This document shows, piece after piece, positions 8,138-16,877 of a stretch of DNA of 39,582 nt (position 1 is its first letter; each line of letters opens with the position of its first letter). The notes under the pieces were generated by a model. It made no database searches, was not told the DNA's origin, and saw only the letters and a list, made by a program, of their open reading frames with translations. The translations under genes were made by a program, and so were the position numbers. Source of the DNA: Candidatus Poribacteria bacterium (lineage in GTDB: Bacteria > Poribacteria > WGA-4E > UBA9662); NCBI GenBank assembly GCA_012963885.1, contig DTUY01000414.1, positions 1 to 39,582 of the forward strand, in the 5' to 3' direction.

Positions 8138-9160
8138 TCAATCCAAACTGTTTAATACCAGCTCCAGTAAGTCGGGGTTGGCTGATTCACTGTCACCGTC
8201 TTTGATGACGGGGCCAGGGTTTTGCACCACTACCACCTGTTGTTGGGGAAAAACTGTTAGATAATGCCCGTTGGCCCCACTGGCAGTGAATCCAGTTTGT
8301 GGTAGGTTGGGCCACAACTGGCCTTTACTGTTGGTCCAGAAACCTAAGCCGTATTTCCATTCTGATACCGAACTGTGAGTCAGGAGATCAGCCGAAACCC
8401 GAATACTAGTGTTCAGCCAATTTGCCGGAACAATCTGCTGATCTTGCCAGTAACCATTGTTGCACCATAACCAACCCAAACGAGCGAGATCTCTGGCGGT
8501 GGTATAAATCTGGCAATAATAACCGAAGATATTAAGCCGCGCTTGATGGTGCAAGTCGAAATTGGTCTGTCTATAATTCCAATCGGTACCGATGCGCTCA
8601 GCCAGCTTGGTTTTGATCAACTGGCCGAAACCGATTGACCCTTCTGGATCAGTGACATCGTAGTAACCGTAGATCTTGGCCAGGGCATGAGTCAGGATAT
8701 TCATACCATAGGTCTGGTAGTGAAAAACCTTTCCTGGCGTCTCTTCCGGTTTCATGTAGCCGGAGGTGTTAGCAATCAATTGTCGGAAAGTGATGTCTTT
8801 ATCTTTGGGAAAAGCGTACCGGCCAAGTTTAGGTCCTTGCCTGTCTTGTATCTCCATCATCTCCGGATAGTAGTCCACTACCTTCTCTTCGGCAGAATTC
8901 AGTTTTCTTTCTTGAATGATTATTCCTAGGAGGTTAGAGTAAACGGACTTGGCAGCTGAAGCAATAGGTACCTGCCGATCCGGTTCCATGCCTATGTTGA
9001 CTTCCAGCGCGATTTGACCGTCACGCAGTACCAGAAACCGGTAAGGTCGGGATGCTGACTTTTCAGCCATCCACTGCCGTGCCAGATCCAGCTTCTCGAT
9101 ATCGAAACCGAGTTGAGACGGCGCGGTTACTGCCCACTCGGTGGTGGGGTAGGATTTCAT
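8138..9160 (-). CDS. Serine hydrolase, beta-lactamase class C-like
   Basis: 340-residue member of the beta-lactamase/penicillin-binding-protein-like serine hydrolases, many of which are esterases or peptidases rather than drug-resistance enzymes. The nucleophile motif S68-A-A-K71 (ASAAKSVYS) is clear. A tyrosine near residue 148 (FHYQTYGMN) is at the place of the family Y-x-N. The late beta-strand SGANGHYLTVFP takes the role of the K/H-T-G element. RDLARLGWLW is another family landmark. There is no signal peptide, so a cytoplasmic role is likely. It starts at ATG 9160, seven bases after the stop of the upstream PhyH gene, which implies one transcript. Confidence 0.88.
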   Translation of the reverse strand: MKSYPTTEWAVTAPSQLGFDIEKLDLARQWMAEKSASRPYRFLVLRDGQIALEVNIGMEPDRQVPIASAAKSVYSNLLGIIIQERKLNSAEEKVVDYYPEMMEIQDRQGPKLGRYAFPKDKDITFRQLIANTSGYMKPEETPGKVFHYQTYGMNILTHALAKIYGYYDVTDPEGSIGFGQLIKTKLAERIGTDWNYRQTNFDLHHQARLNIFGYYCQIYTTARDLARLGWLWCNNGYWQDQQIVPANWLNTSIRVSADLLTHSSVSEWKYGLGFWTNSKGQLWPNLPQTGFTASGANGHYLTVFPQQQVVVVQNPGPVIKDGDSESANPDLLELVLNSLD

Positions 9161-9166
9161 TTCTGG

Positions 9167-9931
9167 TTAGCCCTCCTCAGACCAAGAAATTTCCTCGAAA
9201 ACGCGGGACACCACCCAATCAGGTCTAGGGTTTTCCACCGGTCTGGGTTTGTTATCAATATCATTATAAGCGATGATCAAACTCTTACGTGGGACAGGAG
9301 ATAGGTTATGGTTAGAACTATGTACTAAGTTACAATCGAAAAACAGCACATCCCCCGGTTGACCTGTGATCTGTCGAATCTCGGTTTCGCGGATCTTTTC
9401 TTTCAACACCGATTTCTGGATACACCACTGTTTGTAACTGGTGGTAGTGGTATCGCTGTGGTGTTCCTGCCTTCCCCATGAGTGGGAACCGGAGATCACC
9501 ATCAGACAGCCGTTGTGAAGTGTAGCTGGATCTAGAAATATCATCACCGACATCAGCTTAGAATCAACACCATCGTAGATCCAATAACCGTAATCTTGGT
9601 GCCAGAGCCAGACCGTACCTTCAAAAGCCTCTTTGACATTCAGTTTGCTGTGCCAGATATAAAAACTATTTTGCAGGATCTGTTGTACCGGCTCCACGAT
9701 TTTGGGGTGTCGCGCCAAATTTCTAAAGGTGGGAACATATCGGTGGGAATTGTAGACTTGCCGGACAGCACCGCTATGTTCCCGCTCCCGGTGCATGCCG
9801 CTGTCATCGTCTGTCAACAGGAGAGGGACATCCGTATTCAAAGCGTCAATTTCCTCAACCGACAGTAAATTGGGCACCAGAAGAAATCCTTCCTGATGGT
9901 ACTGTTTCAACTGCTGTATGGCCCATCTCAT
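9167..9931 (-). CDS. PhyH-family 2-oxoglutarate/Fe(II) dioxygenase
   Basis: 254-residue PhyH protein. WHQDYGYW carries H-x-D, LVHSSNHNLS the distal His and VPRKSLIIAYN the Arg that binds 2-oxoglutarate. The core LMSVMIFLDPATLHNGCLMVISGSH is the standard jelly-roll strand pair of the family, ending in GSH. N-terminal YHQEGFLLVPNLLS is the usual family opening. The ATG at 9931 has GGAGGG nine bases upstream. It lies between rarA and the serine hydrolase with 35 and 6 bases of spacing. The overall pattern is nearer to ectoine-hydroxylase-like PhyH proteins than to phytanoyl-CoA enzymes, but the substrate is unknown. Confidence 0.9.
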   Translation of the reverse strand: MRWAIQQLKQYHQEGFLLVPNLLSVEEIDALNTDVPLLLTDDDSGMHREREHSGAVRQVYNSHRYVPTFRNLARHPKIVEPVQQILQNSFYIWHSKLNVKEAFEGTVWLWHQDYGYWIYDGVDSKLMSVMIFLDPATLHNGCLMVISGSHSWGRQEHHSDTTTTSYKQWCIQKSVLKEKIRETEIRQITGQPGDVLFFDCNLVHSSNHNLSPVPRKSLIIAYNDIDNKPRPVENPRPDWVVSRVFEEISWSEEG

Positions 9932-9966
9932 CAGCGATATCCCTCCGACGGATAAGTCTTATTTTT

Positions 9967-11286
9967 TCAAACGGATTTGATCTTTCTTACAGTTTCCAGA
10001 TAGGTTCGAATTTGCTGTTCATAGCCGATGTTGGTCGGCTGGTAATAGGTAGCACCCTGCAATTCTTCCGGAAGATGTCCTTGATTGGCAACGTGATTAG
10101 GCATCTGATGATCGTATTGATACCCTTGCCCATGACACAACTCTTTCATCAACTGGGTTGGTGCGTTGCGCAAGTGCAAGGGAACTGGATAAGCGGGTTT
10201 CTGTCTTACCTCTTCTTGAGCAGCTAGTAGTGCTTGGTAGGCGGCGTTGCTCTTAGCTGCACAAGCCAAATAGATAGTAGCATGGGCCAGATTGAGTTGT
10301 GCTTCCGGCAGACCGACATACTCAACTGCTCGCGCAGCAGCATCAGCAATGAGCAAGGCGTGCGGATCAGCCAAGCCAATATCTTCCGAAGCCAGAATCA
10401 CCAGTCGGCGTGCGATGAAACGGGCATCCTCACCACCTTCCAACAACCGCGCCAACCAATAAATAGCTGCGTCTGGATTGGAACCACGCACACTTTTGAT
10501 TAAAGCTGAGATTAGGTCGTAATGTGAATCTCCTCGTTTGTCATGCCGTAAGATCCGTTTTTGAACAGCTTCCTGAATCTGGTCAGGCTGAATTCGGCGT
10601 CGTTGCTGTGCATCAGGTTGACAGGTTTGTACGGCTAATTCCAGCGCATTGAGTGCCAGACGAATGTCACCACCAGCCAATAGTACCAGCGACTGCTCCC
10701 CTTCCTCTGTCAGGTCGACCTGCATGTGACTCAGATCGGTATCGTTCAATGCCCGTTGAATCAATTGTTTAACATGATGCGGTTCCAGCGGCCGGAAAGG
10801 ATAAACCTGCATCCGTGACAGTAAAGCATCATTAATTTCAAAGGACGGGTTCTCGGTAGTGGCACCGATCAGTCTAATCGTTCCATCTTCCACAAAGGAA
10901 AGGAGGAAATCCTGTTGAGCTTTATTGAAACGGTGAATCTCGTCCAGAAACAGGATGGTGGAGCGTACTTGAAACTTGGCTGCTTCCTGCGCCTGGTTAA
11001 TATATTTCCTGAGTTCCGGCACACCGGTTGTACCAGCGTTGAGTTGATGGAATTTGGCCTTGGTCTGATGGGCGAGAATGTAAGCCAACGTTGTTTTTCC
11101 ACATCCCGGCGGTCCCCAGAGAATGCAGGAAGTCAAATTATCCCGTTCAATAGCCAGACGAATGGGTTTTCCTGCTCCCAGCAGATGTTCCTGCCCCACA
11201 AATTGATCTAGCGTTCGAGCACGCATTCGGTGTGCCAGCGGTCCGGAAACCGGCTGATCAGTGTGAAATTCTAGTTGATCAGACAT
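9967..11286 (-). CDS. rarA: Replication-associated recombination protein A (RarA/MgsA), AAA+ ATPase
   Basis: 439 residues, the usual length for RarA (MgsA), a clamp-loader-like AAA+ ATPase that works at stalled replication forks and is related to eukaryotic Mgs1/WRNIP1. Walker A is GPPGCGKTT near residues 58-66, Walker B is ILFLDEIHRFN, sensor 1 is IRLIGATTENPSF and the sensor-2 region is GGDIRLALNALE. The C-terminal tetramerisation part, with AIYWLARLLEGGEDARFIARRL and the SNAAYQAL segment, is complete. It is a housekeeping gene set between two PhyH genes with 6- and 35-base gaps, so it is probably transcribed with them. That is an odd location and gives no hint of a functional link. Confidence 0.96.
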   Translation of the reverse strand: MSDQLEFHTDQPVSGPLAHRMRARTLDQFVGQEHLLGAGKPIRLAIERDNLTSCILWGPPGCGKTTLAYILAHQTKAKFHQLNAGTTGVPELRKYINQAQEAAKFQVRSTILFLDEIHRFNKAQQDFLLSFVEDGTIRLIGATTENPSFEINDALLSRMQVYPFRPLEPHHVKQLIQRALNDTDLSHMQVDLTEEGEQSLVLLAGGDIRLALNALELAVQTCQPDAQQRRRIQPDQIQEAVQKRILRHDKRGDSHYDLISALIKSVRGSNPDAAIYWLARLLEGGEDARFIARRLVILASEDIGLADPHALLIADAAARAVEYVGLPEAQLNLAHATIYLACAAKSNAAYQALLAAQEEVRQKPAYPVPLHLRNAPTQLMKELCHGQGYQYDHQMPNHVANQGHLPEELQGATYYQPTNIGYEQQIRTYLETVRKIKSV

Positions 11287-11292
11287 TTTGCT

Positions 11293-12054
11293 CTAGACCA
11301 TTACTTGGCGAACGGCAGGAAACTCACGCCAAATGTCAGTATACGCTTCGTACCCGTTTTCAGCACATTCTACGTGCCGCAAGCGGGCAATAGCAGCGTA
11401 ACGGACATCGGGAGATATATTAGGGCCGCCACAGTGGGCGGATTGATGGTGAGCTACAATCAGGTCACCGGCTTCACCGGTTACTTGTACCGCTTCACAG
11501 GGAAGATCCAGCCGCGGCATGCCGTTGGCCAGTACTTGATATCCCTCTTTTTTAAAATAATCCTCAAAGAAGCTATGTGATTTGGGCCAAACGGTGAAAT
11601 TTCCAAAATTTTCATCTGGTACATCCGAGAGATAAACAACAGCAAAGATGGTGAACCCGCGTCGATATACACCTTTAGCCATACTGTTGCTGCCGCTTCC
11701 TAGGCCGTCGAGATGTCCCCCCGGTTTTGTAGCTTCTGACCCAAGTTGCAAAGGAAAACGCAGGGCGATTTGCGCTCCACTGCAGGGCAACACATTATCT
11801 GTTCCCATTAAGGCTTCCGCTACTTGCATCACCGGCGTTCTGTTGAATAAATCGGTCAACACCGGATTTTCCTTCAGTTCGTTGCAGAAGGCCGGAGCCA
11901 AATATTTTTCTTCATCGGCCTGATGTTTACCAATAGATCCAATAGAATGGTTAATAGCTTGTCGGGCGGCATCCACCATCAGTTGGGGAACCGCACCGGC
12001 GACTTTTAAAAAACCGTTTCGGTAAAACTCTTGTTTTTGCGATTGTGTTAGCAT
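11293..12054 (-). CDS. PhyH-family 2-oxoglutarate/Fe(II) dioxygenase
   Basis: 253-residue PhyH protein and first gene of the run that continues through rarA. The iron ligands are H-x-D in GGHLDGLGSGS and the distal His in QSAHCGGPN, with Arg in VRYAAIARLRH. FAVVYLSDVPDENFGNFTVWPKSH is the conserved strand pair and GSH/KSH corner. The ATG at 12054 has AGGAGA nine bases upstream. The C-terminus ends six bases before the rarA start codon. Substrate unknown. The Cys right after the distal His (HCGGPN) differs from the more common HGAGPN. Confidence 0.9.
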   Translation of the reverse strand: MLTQSQKQEFYRNGFLKVAGAVPQLMVDAARQAINHSIGSIGKHQADEEKYLAPAFCNELKENPVLTDLFNRTPVMQVAEALMGTDNVLPCSGAQIALRFPLQLGSEATKPGGHLDGLGSGSNSMAKGVYRRGFTIFAVVYLSDVPDENFGNFTVWPKSHSFFEDYFKKEGYQVLANGMPRLDLPCEAVQVTGEAGDLIVAHHQSAHCGGPNISPDVRYAAIARLRHVECAENGYEAYTDIWREFPAVRQVMV

Positions 12055-12416
12055 GGTTGTGTCTCTCCTAAGTCAAGAATAGTCATCAAGGTTTTTCTCA
12101 AGCGAAAATTAACTTTTTGTTCCTGCTGTGCTGACAAGTTCCTCACCTTCCAGGATGCTTTTAGCTAGATTCCACTGAAACGTTTACCATGCCATCGGTA
12201 TGGAGACGTTACTGAGTTAATCAAAGGAAACAACTCACCCCCAACCTAAAAACCATACATAACTGGTCATGCAAGATACCTTGGCTGTTTCCAACTATTA
12301 TGGCTTACTTTTTCTGACTCCTATAATGACTCATTTTATAACCAATATATTTTTAAGTAAAGGCTTTATTCTGTCAACTGTTTATCATCTCAAAATGCTT
12401 TAATCGGTAAGTACGT
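12055..12416. other. Intergenic region, possible minus-strand promoter
   Basis: No gene is seen in these 362 bases. It is the natural place for the promoter of the PhyH-rarA run. On the minus strand TTGACA (12377-12372) is followed after 16 bases by TAAAAA and, a little further, TATATT. This fits a sigma-70-type promoter loosely and would leave a leader of about 290 bases. No convincing terminator for the nitrilase gene upstream was found. Confidence 0.3.
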
Positions 12417-13757
12417 CTAGTACGGCTTTGTCAACAGGGCACCCCGATTATGGTTATCCAAAAAAGTTTGATAGAGATGAGGACGTCTTTGCATCCAGTT
12501 GATACTGCGAAAACATCCTTTACTAGCCGGCCGGTATCCGTCGGAAATGTTGATTATAGCTTGAATAAACTCTTTTTCACCATGGTTCCAAGCCAGTACA
12601 TTACCCAACCGATCAATAATGCAACTGCCTTCCGTCCGATTAACCGCTACTACCATACAAACCTGATTATCCATAGCGCGAGTCTGCATAATTCCTCGGA
12701 ACCGACCGGGATCGAAGACACGCAATCCCGGTTGCCAGGCACGATGATCACCCATTATCGGCAGTAACAGGAAATCAGCACCATTCAAACCCACCATACG
12801 CGAAGATTCGGTAACAGAACTATCCATGCAAATATTACAGCCAATTCGTCCTATTTCGGTTTCAAAGACCGGAAATCCTTCACCAGGCAGGATTCCGCTT
12901 TCAATCTCCCCACCAACGGCTAAGTGCACTTTTCTGTATAAGCCGTCAACCTGGCCATTTGGGTTGATCAAGACAGCACTATTATAAACGGCATCGTCAT
13001 CCCGTTCTAGCATACCCAGCATAATCCGTAACTGGTATCGTCGTGCAATGTCGGCAAAAACTTCGGTTTCCGGTCCAGTCACCGGCACAGCCAGATCGAT
13101 CGGACTCCCCTTTATTCCCCATTGCAAGGCGATTTCCGGCAAAACGATCAATGACGGGTTTTCTTGGCTAGCCGCTTCACATAAGGGAGCATAGAAAGAA
13201 ATATTGTCATCAATGGTTCTAAATGGACCTTGACGCTGGTTGTTTTTACCCGTCACTACAGCAATCTTGATCGACTGAAGCATGTGGGTAGGTATCTCAT
13301 CGGTCGAAATTTCCTCTATCCGTGGTAGAGACCAGGTGGACGATCCCTTGGTTGACCAACGCAAAGTACAGCGTAGGGTCAAAGGAACGTTATCTTGCTC
13401 TGGTGATAAGCATCGTTGAAAACGCATAATCTGTTTGTTGACCTGTTCCGGTAACAGGTAGTCCCAACCAGTTACCTTTGGGTTTCCGGTGTTGGTGTCG
13501 GTAGGGGGCAGTTCACCCCAATAGGCGGCACAGCGAATGATATCATGCGGATTGTCGATTTCGATTTGTTCGGCATTGGCCTCTATCAGGTACGTCTTTC
13601 CAGCTTTTGCACCGACAAATGTCATTTGCCAGCCACCGACACAGGTACGTGTCCCGTTAGCACGAATTATCAAGCGGTTGCCATCACGCTCAGTCAATGG
13701 TGCTGCTGAGGGGTGTGGGGCCCAAGGTTGAATGGTTTCCAATTTCAAATTTGTCAT
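12417..13757 (-). CDS. Carbon-nitrogen hydrolase (nitrilase superfamily) with extra N-terminal domain
   Basis: About 446 residues. The C-terminal ~270 residues are a nitrilase-superfamily amidohydrolase with the Glu-Lys-Cys triad visible: E in IVLPEIALQW, K in LYRKVHLAVGG and C in CNICMDSSV. About 150 residues come first and are not part of the catalytic fold. They read as a beta-rich domain (GGWQMTFVGAKAGKTYLIEA, LTLRCTLRWSTKG), perhaps carbohydrate-binding-like. Family members act on amides, nitriles or carbamoyl groups. The start is set at ATG 13757, which has GGAG six bases upstream; the TTG twelve bases earlier has none. No signal peptide. A second nitrilase sits at 21700. Substrate unknown. 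Confidence 0.87.
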   Translation of the reverse strand: MTNLKLETIQPWAPHPSAAPLTERDGNRLIIRANGTRTCVGGWQMTFVGAKAGKTYLIEANAEQIEIDNPHDIIRCAAYWGELPPTDTNTGNPKVTGWDYLLPEQVNKQIMRFQRCLSPEQDNVPLTLRCTLRWSTKGSSTWSLPRIEEISTDEIPTHMLQSIKIAVVTGKNNQRQGPFRTIDDNISFYAPLCEAASQENPSLIVLPEIALQWGIKGSPIDLAVPVTGPETEVFADIARRYQLRIMLGMLERDDDAVYNSAVLINPNGQVDGLYRKVHLAVGGEIESGILPGEGFPVFETEIGRIGCNICMDSSVTESSRMVGLNGADFLLLPIMGDHRAWQPGLRVFDPGRFRGIMQTRAMDNQVCMVVAVNRTEGSCIIDRLGNVLAWNHGEKEFIQAIINISDGYRPASKGCFRSINWMQRRPHLYQTFLDNHNRGALLTKPY

Positions 13758-14028
13758 ACATGGCTCCAATCGGCGGACAGGGGTTTCAGACTATCAAAGC
13801 AACGTTCGATACAGATTCATATTCAATCTTGGCCTGGCAGAAAACTGTGAGTCTTTGAAAAAAAGGATTATCTAGCATCTGGATGTATCAGTCAAGCAAT
13901 TTTGTAGTTAAGTGGATTAAATCTAAAAACGAAGGGGCCCAACCTGATGGTAGGGTGGTTACCACGTTATTCTGGAATTAAACATGGGGAAATTGGATGT
14001 TTCCAATCGGGTTTGATCACCCATCCTA

Positions 14029-14784
14029 TCAGTTTCGAAGGCGGGTAGACTGGAACTTCAGGCGGCCCCAAGCAGTGGGCAAATGGTGATCTTTAATTTT
14101 CACGTCCAAAGTTAAACGATGTTCTGCCAACTCAAATATCTCTTCGTTAATAGTTTTATAGCGAATAGGGCCAATATTGGGTGCCAGCCACATATAACTA
14201 AGAAAGGTCTTTTTACGCTCTTTTCTTAAACGGTCAGATTCTTCCGAGATGCGCATAACTCGGCGAAAAAGTCCAGCTTTGACTTTCAGGGTTTCCATAC
14301 TAACCACTTTGAAACGTGTATCTAAGGTTTCAACTTTGGCTTTCTTGCCACCTAACCGCTGTCCCGAGGTATCCCACTTCTTTTCTGGTCGTACTAGTTG
14401 GGGTAAAAAGAGTTGTTCCGACTCATAGGTGTAGACTGTGGATTTGATTTTGCCGTTCTTCCGTTTTTTGTACTGAACCATGTATGATTGTTTCAATCCT
14501 TTTGGAGCTCTAATCAGAAAATGTGCCCTAGAATTCACCTGATCGTAGACCACCACAGCGCCAGAATCCAGTTTGACCTTCATCCTCTTATTTTGTTTTT
14601 TGCCATTTCGATTGATCTGCAGTCCTTCTTCTTGAGACACGATTTGGACCAGTCGTTCCTGATTCCCGTCACGACTGCGGAAAACCCAGGTGTTACCAAC
14701 TGAGAAGGGAAAATAATCCTGTGCCACTGACTGGCAGACGATGACCAGTCCAAGGAAGCAAATGAATCTGATTGTTAGTTTCAT
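14029..14784 (-). CDS. Secreted protein of unknown function
   Basis: 251 residues. The first ~22 residues (MKLTIRFICFLGLVIVCQSVA) are a clear Sec signal peptide with cleavage likely after SVA. The mature part begins QDYFPFSVGNTWVFRSRDG. It is rich in Lys/Arg and beta-strand patterns and has no Cys pair or catalytic motif that I recognise. The Y-F-P-x-x-x-G-N-x-W opening occurs in several secreted or outer-membrane proteins of unknown role. It lies 115 bases after the Gfo/Idh/MocA gene on the same strand. Not assigned to a family. Confidence 0.8.
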   Translation of the reverse strand: MKLTIRFICFLGLVIVCQSVAQDYFPFSVGNTWVFRSRDGNQERLVQIVSQEEGLQINRNGKKQNKRMKVKLDSGAVVVYDQVNSRAHFLIRAPKGLKQSYMVQYKKRKNGKIKSTVYTYESEQLFLPQLVRPEKKWDTSGQRLGGKKAKVETLDTRFKVVSMETLKVKAGLFRRVMRISEESDRLRKERKKTFLSYMWLAPNIGPIRYKTINEEIFELAEHRLTLDVKIKDHHLPTAWGRLKFQSTRLRN

Positions 14785-14899
14785 CTCTTATTCCAAAGTA
14801 TTTCTTACTGACAAACTGACTTAGCTATAACCTAAACTTTCATTATGGATACAAACGAGATTTTTCATCGAGGTAGCTGTTAAAAATTGGCTGTTTCAG

Positions 14900-15877
14900 T
14901 TAGCGTAACTGCCCTTGATGCCCACTCTCAATTGCTTGGCAAAGATCCATCGTATAAACAAGATCTTCCAAAGAACTCCAGGGTGCTGTATCGTTGAGAA
15001 TACAGTCGGCAAAATGACGTGTCTCGTTAAAGTCAGTGCCACCGACAGCATCCAGATTTAAAGGTGTTTCACATTTCCTGCCATCGAGATAGAGCGTGAT
15101 CTTCGACAAGGCTGTTAGATCTAGATAAGCCGACATGTTTTCAGCATGGACCTCTGCCGTTTGTACTCGGTATCCAACGCCATAATGGCTCATCATAGTG
15201 CCGCGGCAACCGTTATCGAAAGTAATGATGGCATTATAGCGTGGAGTTCCTTCTCTGTCACCATGCCAAGAATGGGCGTAAACTTCGGTTGCCTGAGCAG
15301 CCTCAGTTGGTGTTCTTCCCGACATCCAACGAAGAAGGTCAACGTGGTGAATTGCGTCACAGATAATCTCTGGAGGTGCGACTTCCCGAATCCCAGGCCG
15401 TCTCAACCCCGACGGTGGTTTATGATAGTCTGCCGATACCTGAACCGCTCCACCACGTTCTTGAAGCAATTTCCGTATAGCCAAAACTTCCGGCTTGTAA
15501 CGCCGGTTAACGGAAACGATGGCTATGCCTTTGCTCTGCCGAGCAACTTCTAGCATTTGTCGTGTTTCTTTGGGGTTCATTCCCGGTGATTTCTCAATTG
15601 AGGTGTGGAGATCCCGTCCCAAGCATTCCAACACGATCGGCAACAGGTGTCCAGGCATAGTGACAACATAAACGAGATCCAAGTCAACTTGGTCTAACAT
15701 CTGCCGGAAATCTGTAAAAACAAATTGAGGTTGATGGTCGGTCTGGGCCTTTTGTAAGCGGTCAGCGTCCATCTCAGCCACCGCCACCAGTTTCATTCGC
15801 GGTTCATTCTCTATCATAGAGAAGTGGCTCTGAGCATGCCCACCACAACCGATAACACCAACTTTTAACTCCGCCAT
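14900..15877 (-). CDS. Gfo/Idh/MocA-family oxidoreductase
   Basis: 325-residue NAD(P)-dependent sugar/inositol-type dehydrogenase. The Rossmann start is VGVIGCGGHAQSHFS (G-x-G-G-H-A). The usual E-K-S/P region is present as TSIEKSPGMNPKET near residue 92, where the Lys is catalytic. DAIHHVDLLRWMSGRTP near 175 is the family H-x-x-D-x-x-x-W motif. No signal peptide, so cytoplasmic. The ATG at 15877 has AGAAG just upstream. It probably oxidises or epimerises a sugar derivative together with the nearby isomerase/epimerases and alcohol dehydrogenase. The true substrate cannot be told from sequence. Confidence 0.92.
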   Translation of the reverse strand: MAELKVGVIGCGGHAQSHFSMIENEPRMKLVAVAEMDADRLQKAQTDHQPQFVFTDFRQMLDQVDLDLVYVVTMPGHLLPIVLECLGRDLHTSIEKSPGMNPKETRQMLEVARQSKGIAIVSVNRRYKPEVLAIRKLLQERGGAVQVSADYHKPPSGLRRPGIREVAPPEIICDAIHHVDLLRWMSGRTPTEAAQATEVYAHSWHGDREGTPRYNAIITFDNGCRGTMMSHYGVGYRVQTAEVHAENMSAYLDLTALSKITLYLDGRKCETPLNLDAVGGTDFNETRHFADCILNDTAPWSSLEDLVYTMDLCQAIESGHQGQLR

Positions 15878-15921
15878 CTTCTAACCCTGTTATTTATAGT
15901 AGCCATACTCATCAAAGTTCT

Positions 15922-15980
15922 AGCTGGGAGGCAGCTAAACTATGTAAACATATGTGCCTCAAAATCCCCAACTCCCAGCT
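15922..15980. repeat. Perfect 9-bp inverted repeat in an intergenic gap
   Basis: AGCTGGGAG (15922-15930) and CTCCCAGCT (15972-15980) are exact reverse complements around a 41-base loop that contains CATATG. It lies in the 150 bases between the isomerase/epimerase stop (16029) and the Gfo/Idh/MocA start (15877) on the minus strand. It could be a regulator site, a leader hairpin or chance. No T-run follows, so it is not a standard terminator. Confidence 0.35.
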
Positions 15981-16028
15981 TCGATCTTCAAAGGATGAGT
16001 AATGCACAATTTACAATCATGATACCTT

Positions 16029-16850
16029 TCAACTTATGTAAGAGGTAACAACTTCCTGGATCTCGGCCAAACTATCCCATTCACTACCAGCACTATCAAA
16101 TATTAATGAATATGGACCATCAAACTCGGCTTCAGCAGCCAAATTCATACACTGTGTGAACTCGTCGCGGAGCATCTCACCAGCTACAGGCCACTCGGCT
16201 TTAGCGTGTACTGAGGTGGCTCTGGGCAGGATAGCCGATAGTTCGGTGTACTTATCATCTCCTTTGAAGTTACCGAAATCAGCGCAGAGACCGATGTCTT
16301 CCGGGCATAGATCTAATATGGCCAGCAGATGATCAGCTCGTTTGCCAATCTGACGAAAGTTTTCGGTAGTAACTTTGACACCCAATTTCTTACCGAACTT
16401 CGCCAAAGAGGCTAAATTTTTGGCACTCAACTGAATTGCTTCATGATGGTGAGCATCATCAGTCTGAATATCGGTACAACCAGCGATTACCCGCGCGTGG
16501 CTAGCACCACACTTACCTGCTATCTCGATCCAGAACCGAATTTGCTCCATCTCTTTCTGGCGTTGTTCTGGATCTGGGTGCGTAATATCCCCCTCATCGA
16601 TCAGTACACTGAATAGTTCGACACCCGCTTCGTTCAGTGAAGCACACAAGCTGTCAATGTAGTCGTCATCAATCTGTGGGAAATGAAAGTGGCAGATTTC
16701 CAGTGTTTTAATCCCGCGATCAGCGATTTTGGCTGGTAGTTCCAGCAATGAAATGTCACCGTTCTCTGTAGTTGAACCGTCCAATTTGTGAAAGACAGAA
16801 CCCAGTGCTCGGTGTAAACTCCATGATGAAATGGACAATCTAGCTGACAT
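16029..16850 (-). CDS. Sugar phosphate isomerase/epimerase (xylose-isomerase-like TIM barrel)
   Basis: About 273 residues with the AP-endonuclease-2/xylose-isomerase-like TIM-barrel pattern: ISSWSLHRALG at strand 1, IKTLEICHFHFP at strand 2, VELFSVLIDEGDI at strand 3, VKVTTENF carrying a metal-binding Glu, IGLCADFGNF with the Asp, and TSVHAKAEW with the His of the metal site. The start is the ATG at 16850 with AAGGAG seven bases upstream. The TTG at 16865 lies in that ribosome site. It follows the alcohol dehydrogenase gene by 27 bases. Members isomerise or epimerise keto-sugars, often beside Gfo/Idh/MocA dehydrogenases as here. Confidence 0.9.
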   Translation of the reverse strand: MSARLSISSWSLHRALGSVFHKLDGSTTENGDISLLELPAKIADRGIKTLEICHFHFPQIDDDYIDSLCASLNEAGVELFSVLIDEGDITHPDPEQRQKEMEQIRFWIEIAGKCGASHARVIAGCTDIQTDDAHHHEAIQLSAKNLASLAKFGKKLGVKVTTENFRQIGKRADHLLAILDLCPEDIGLCADFGNFKGDDKYTELSAILPRATSVHAKAEWPVAGEMLRDEFTQCMNLAAEAEFDGPYSLIFDSAGSEWDSLAEIQEVVTSYIS

Positions 16851-16877
16851 ATTAATCTCCTTCAAAAATATATGGAT

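Noticed and set aside
8097-8141. TTG start adding 15 residues to the PhyH gene
   Set aside because: A GGAGGT site lies inside this stretch at the right distance for the ATG at 8096, and the added residues are not part of the PhyH fold.
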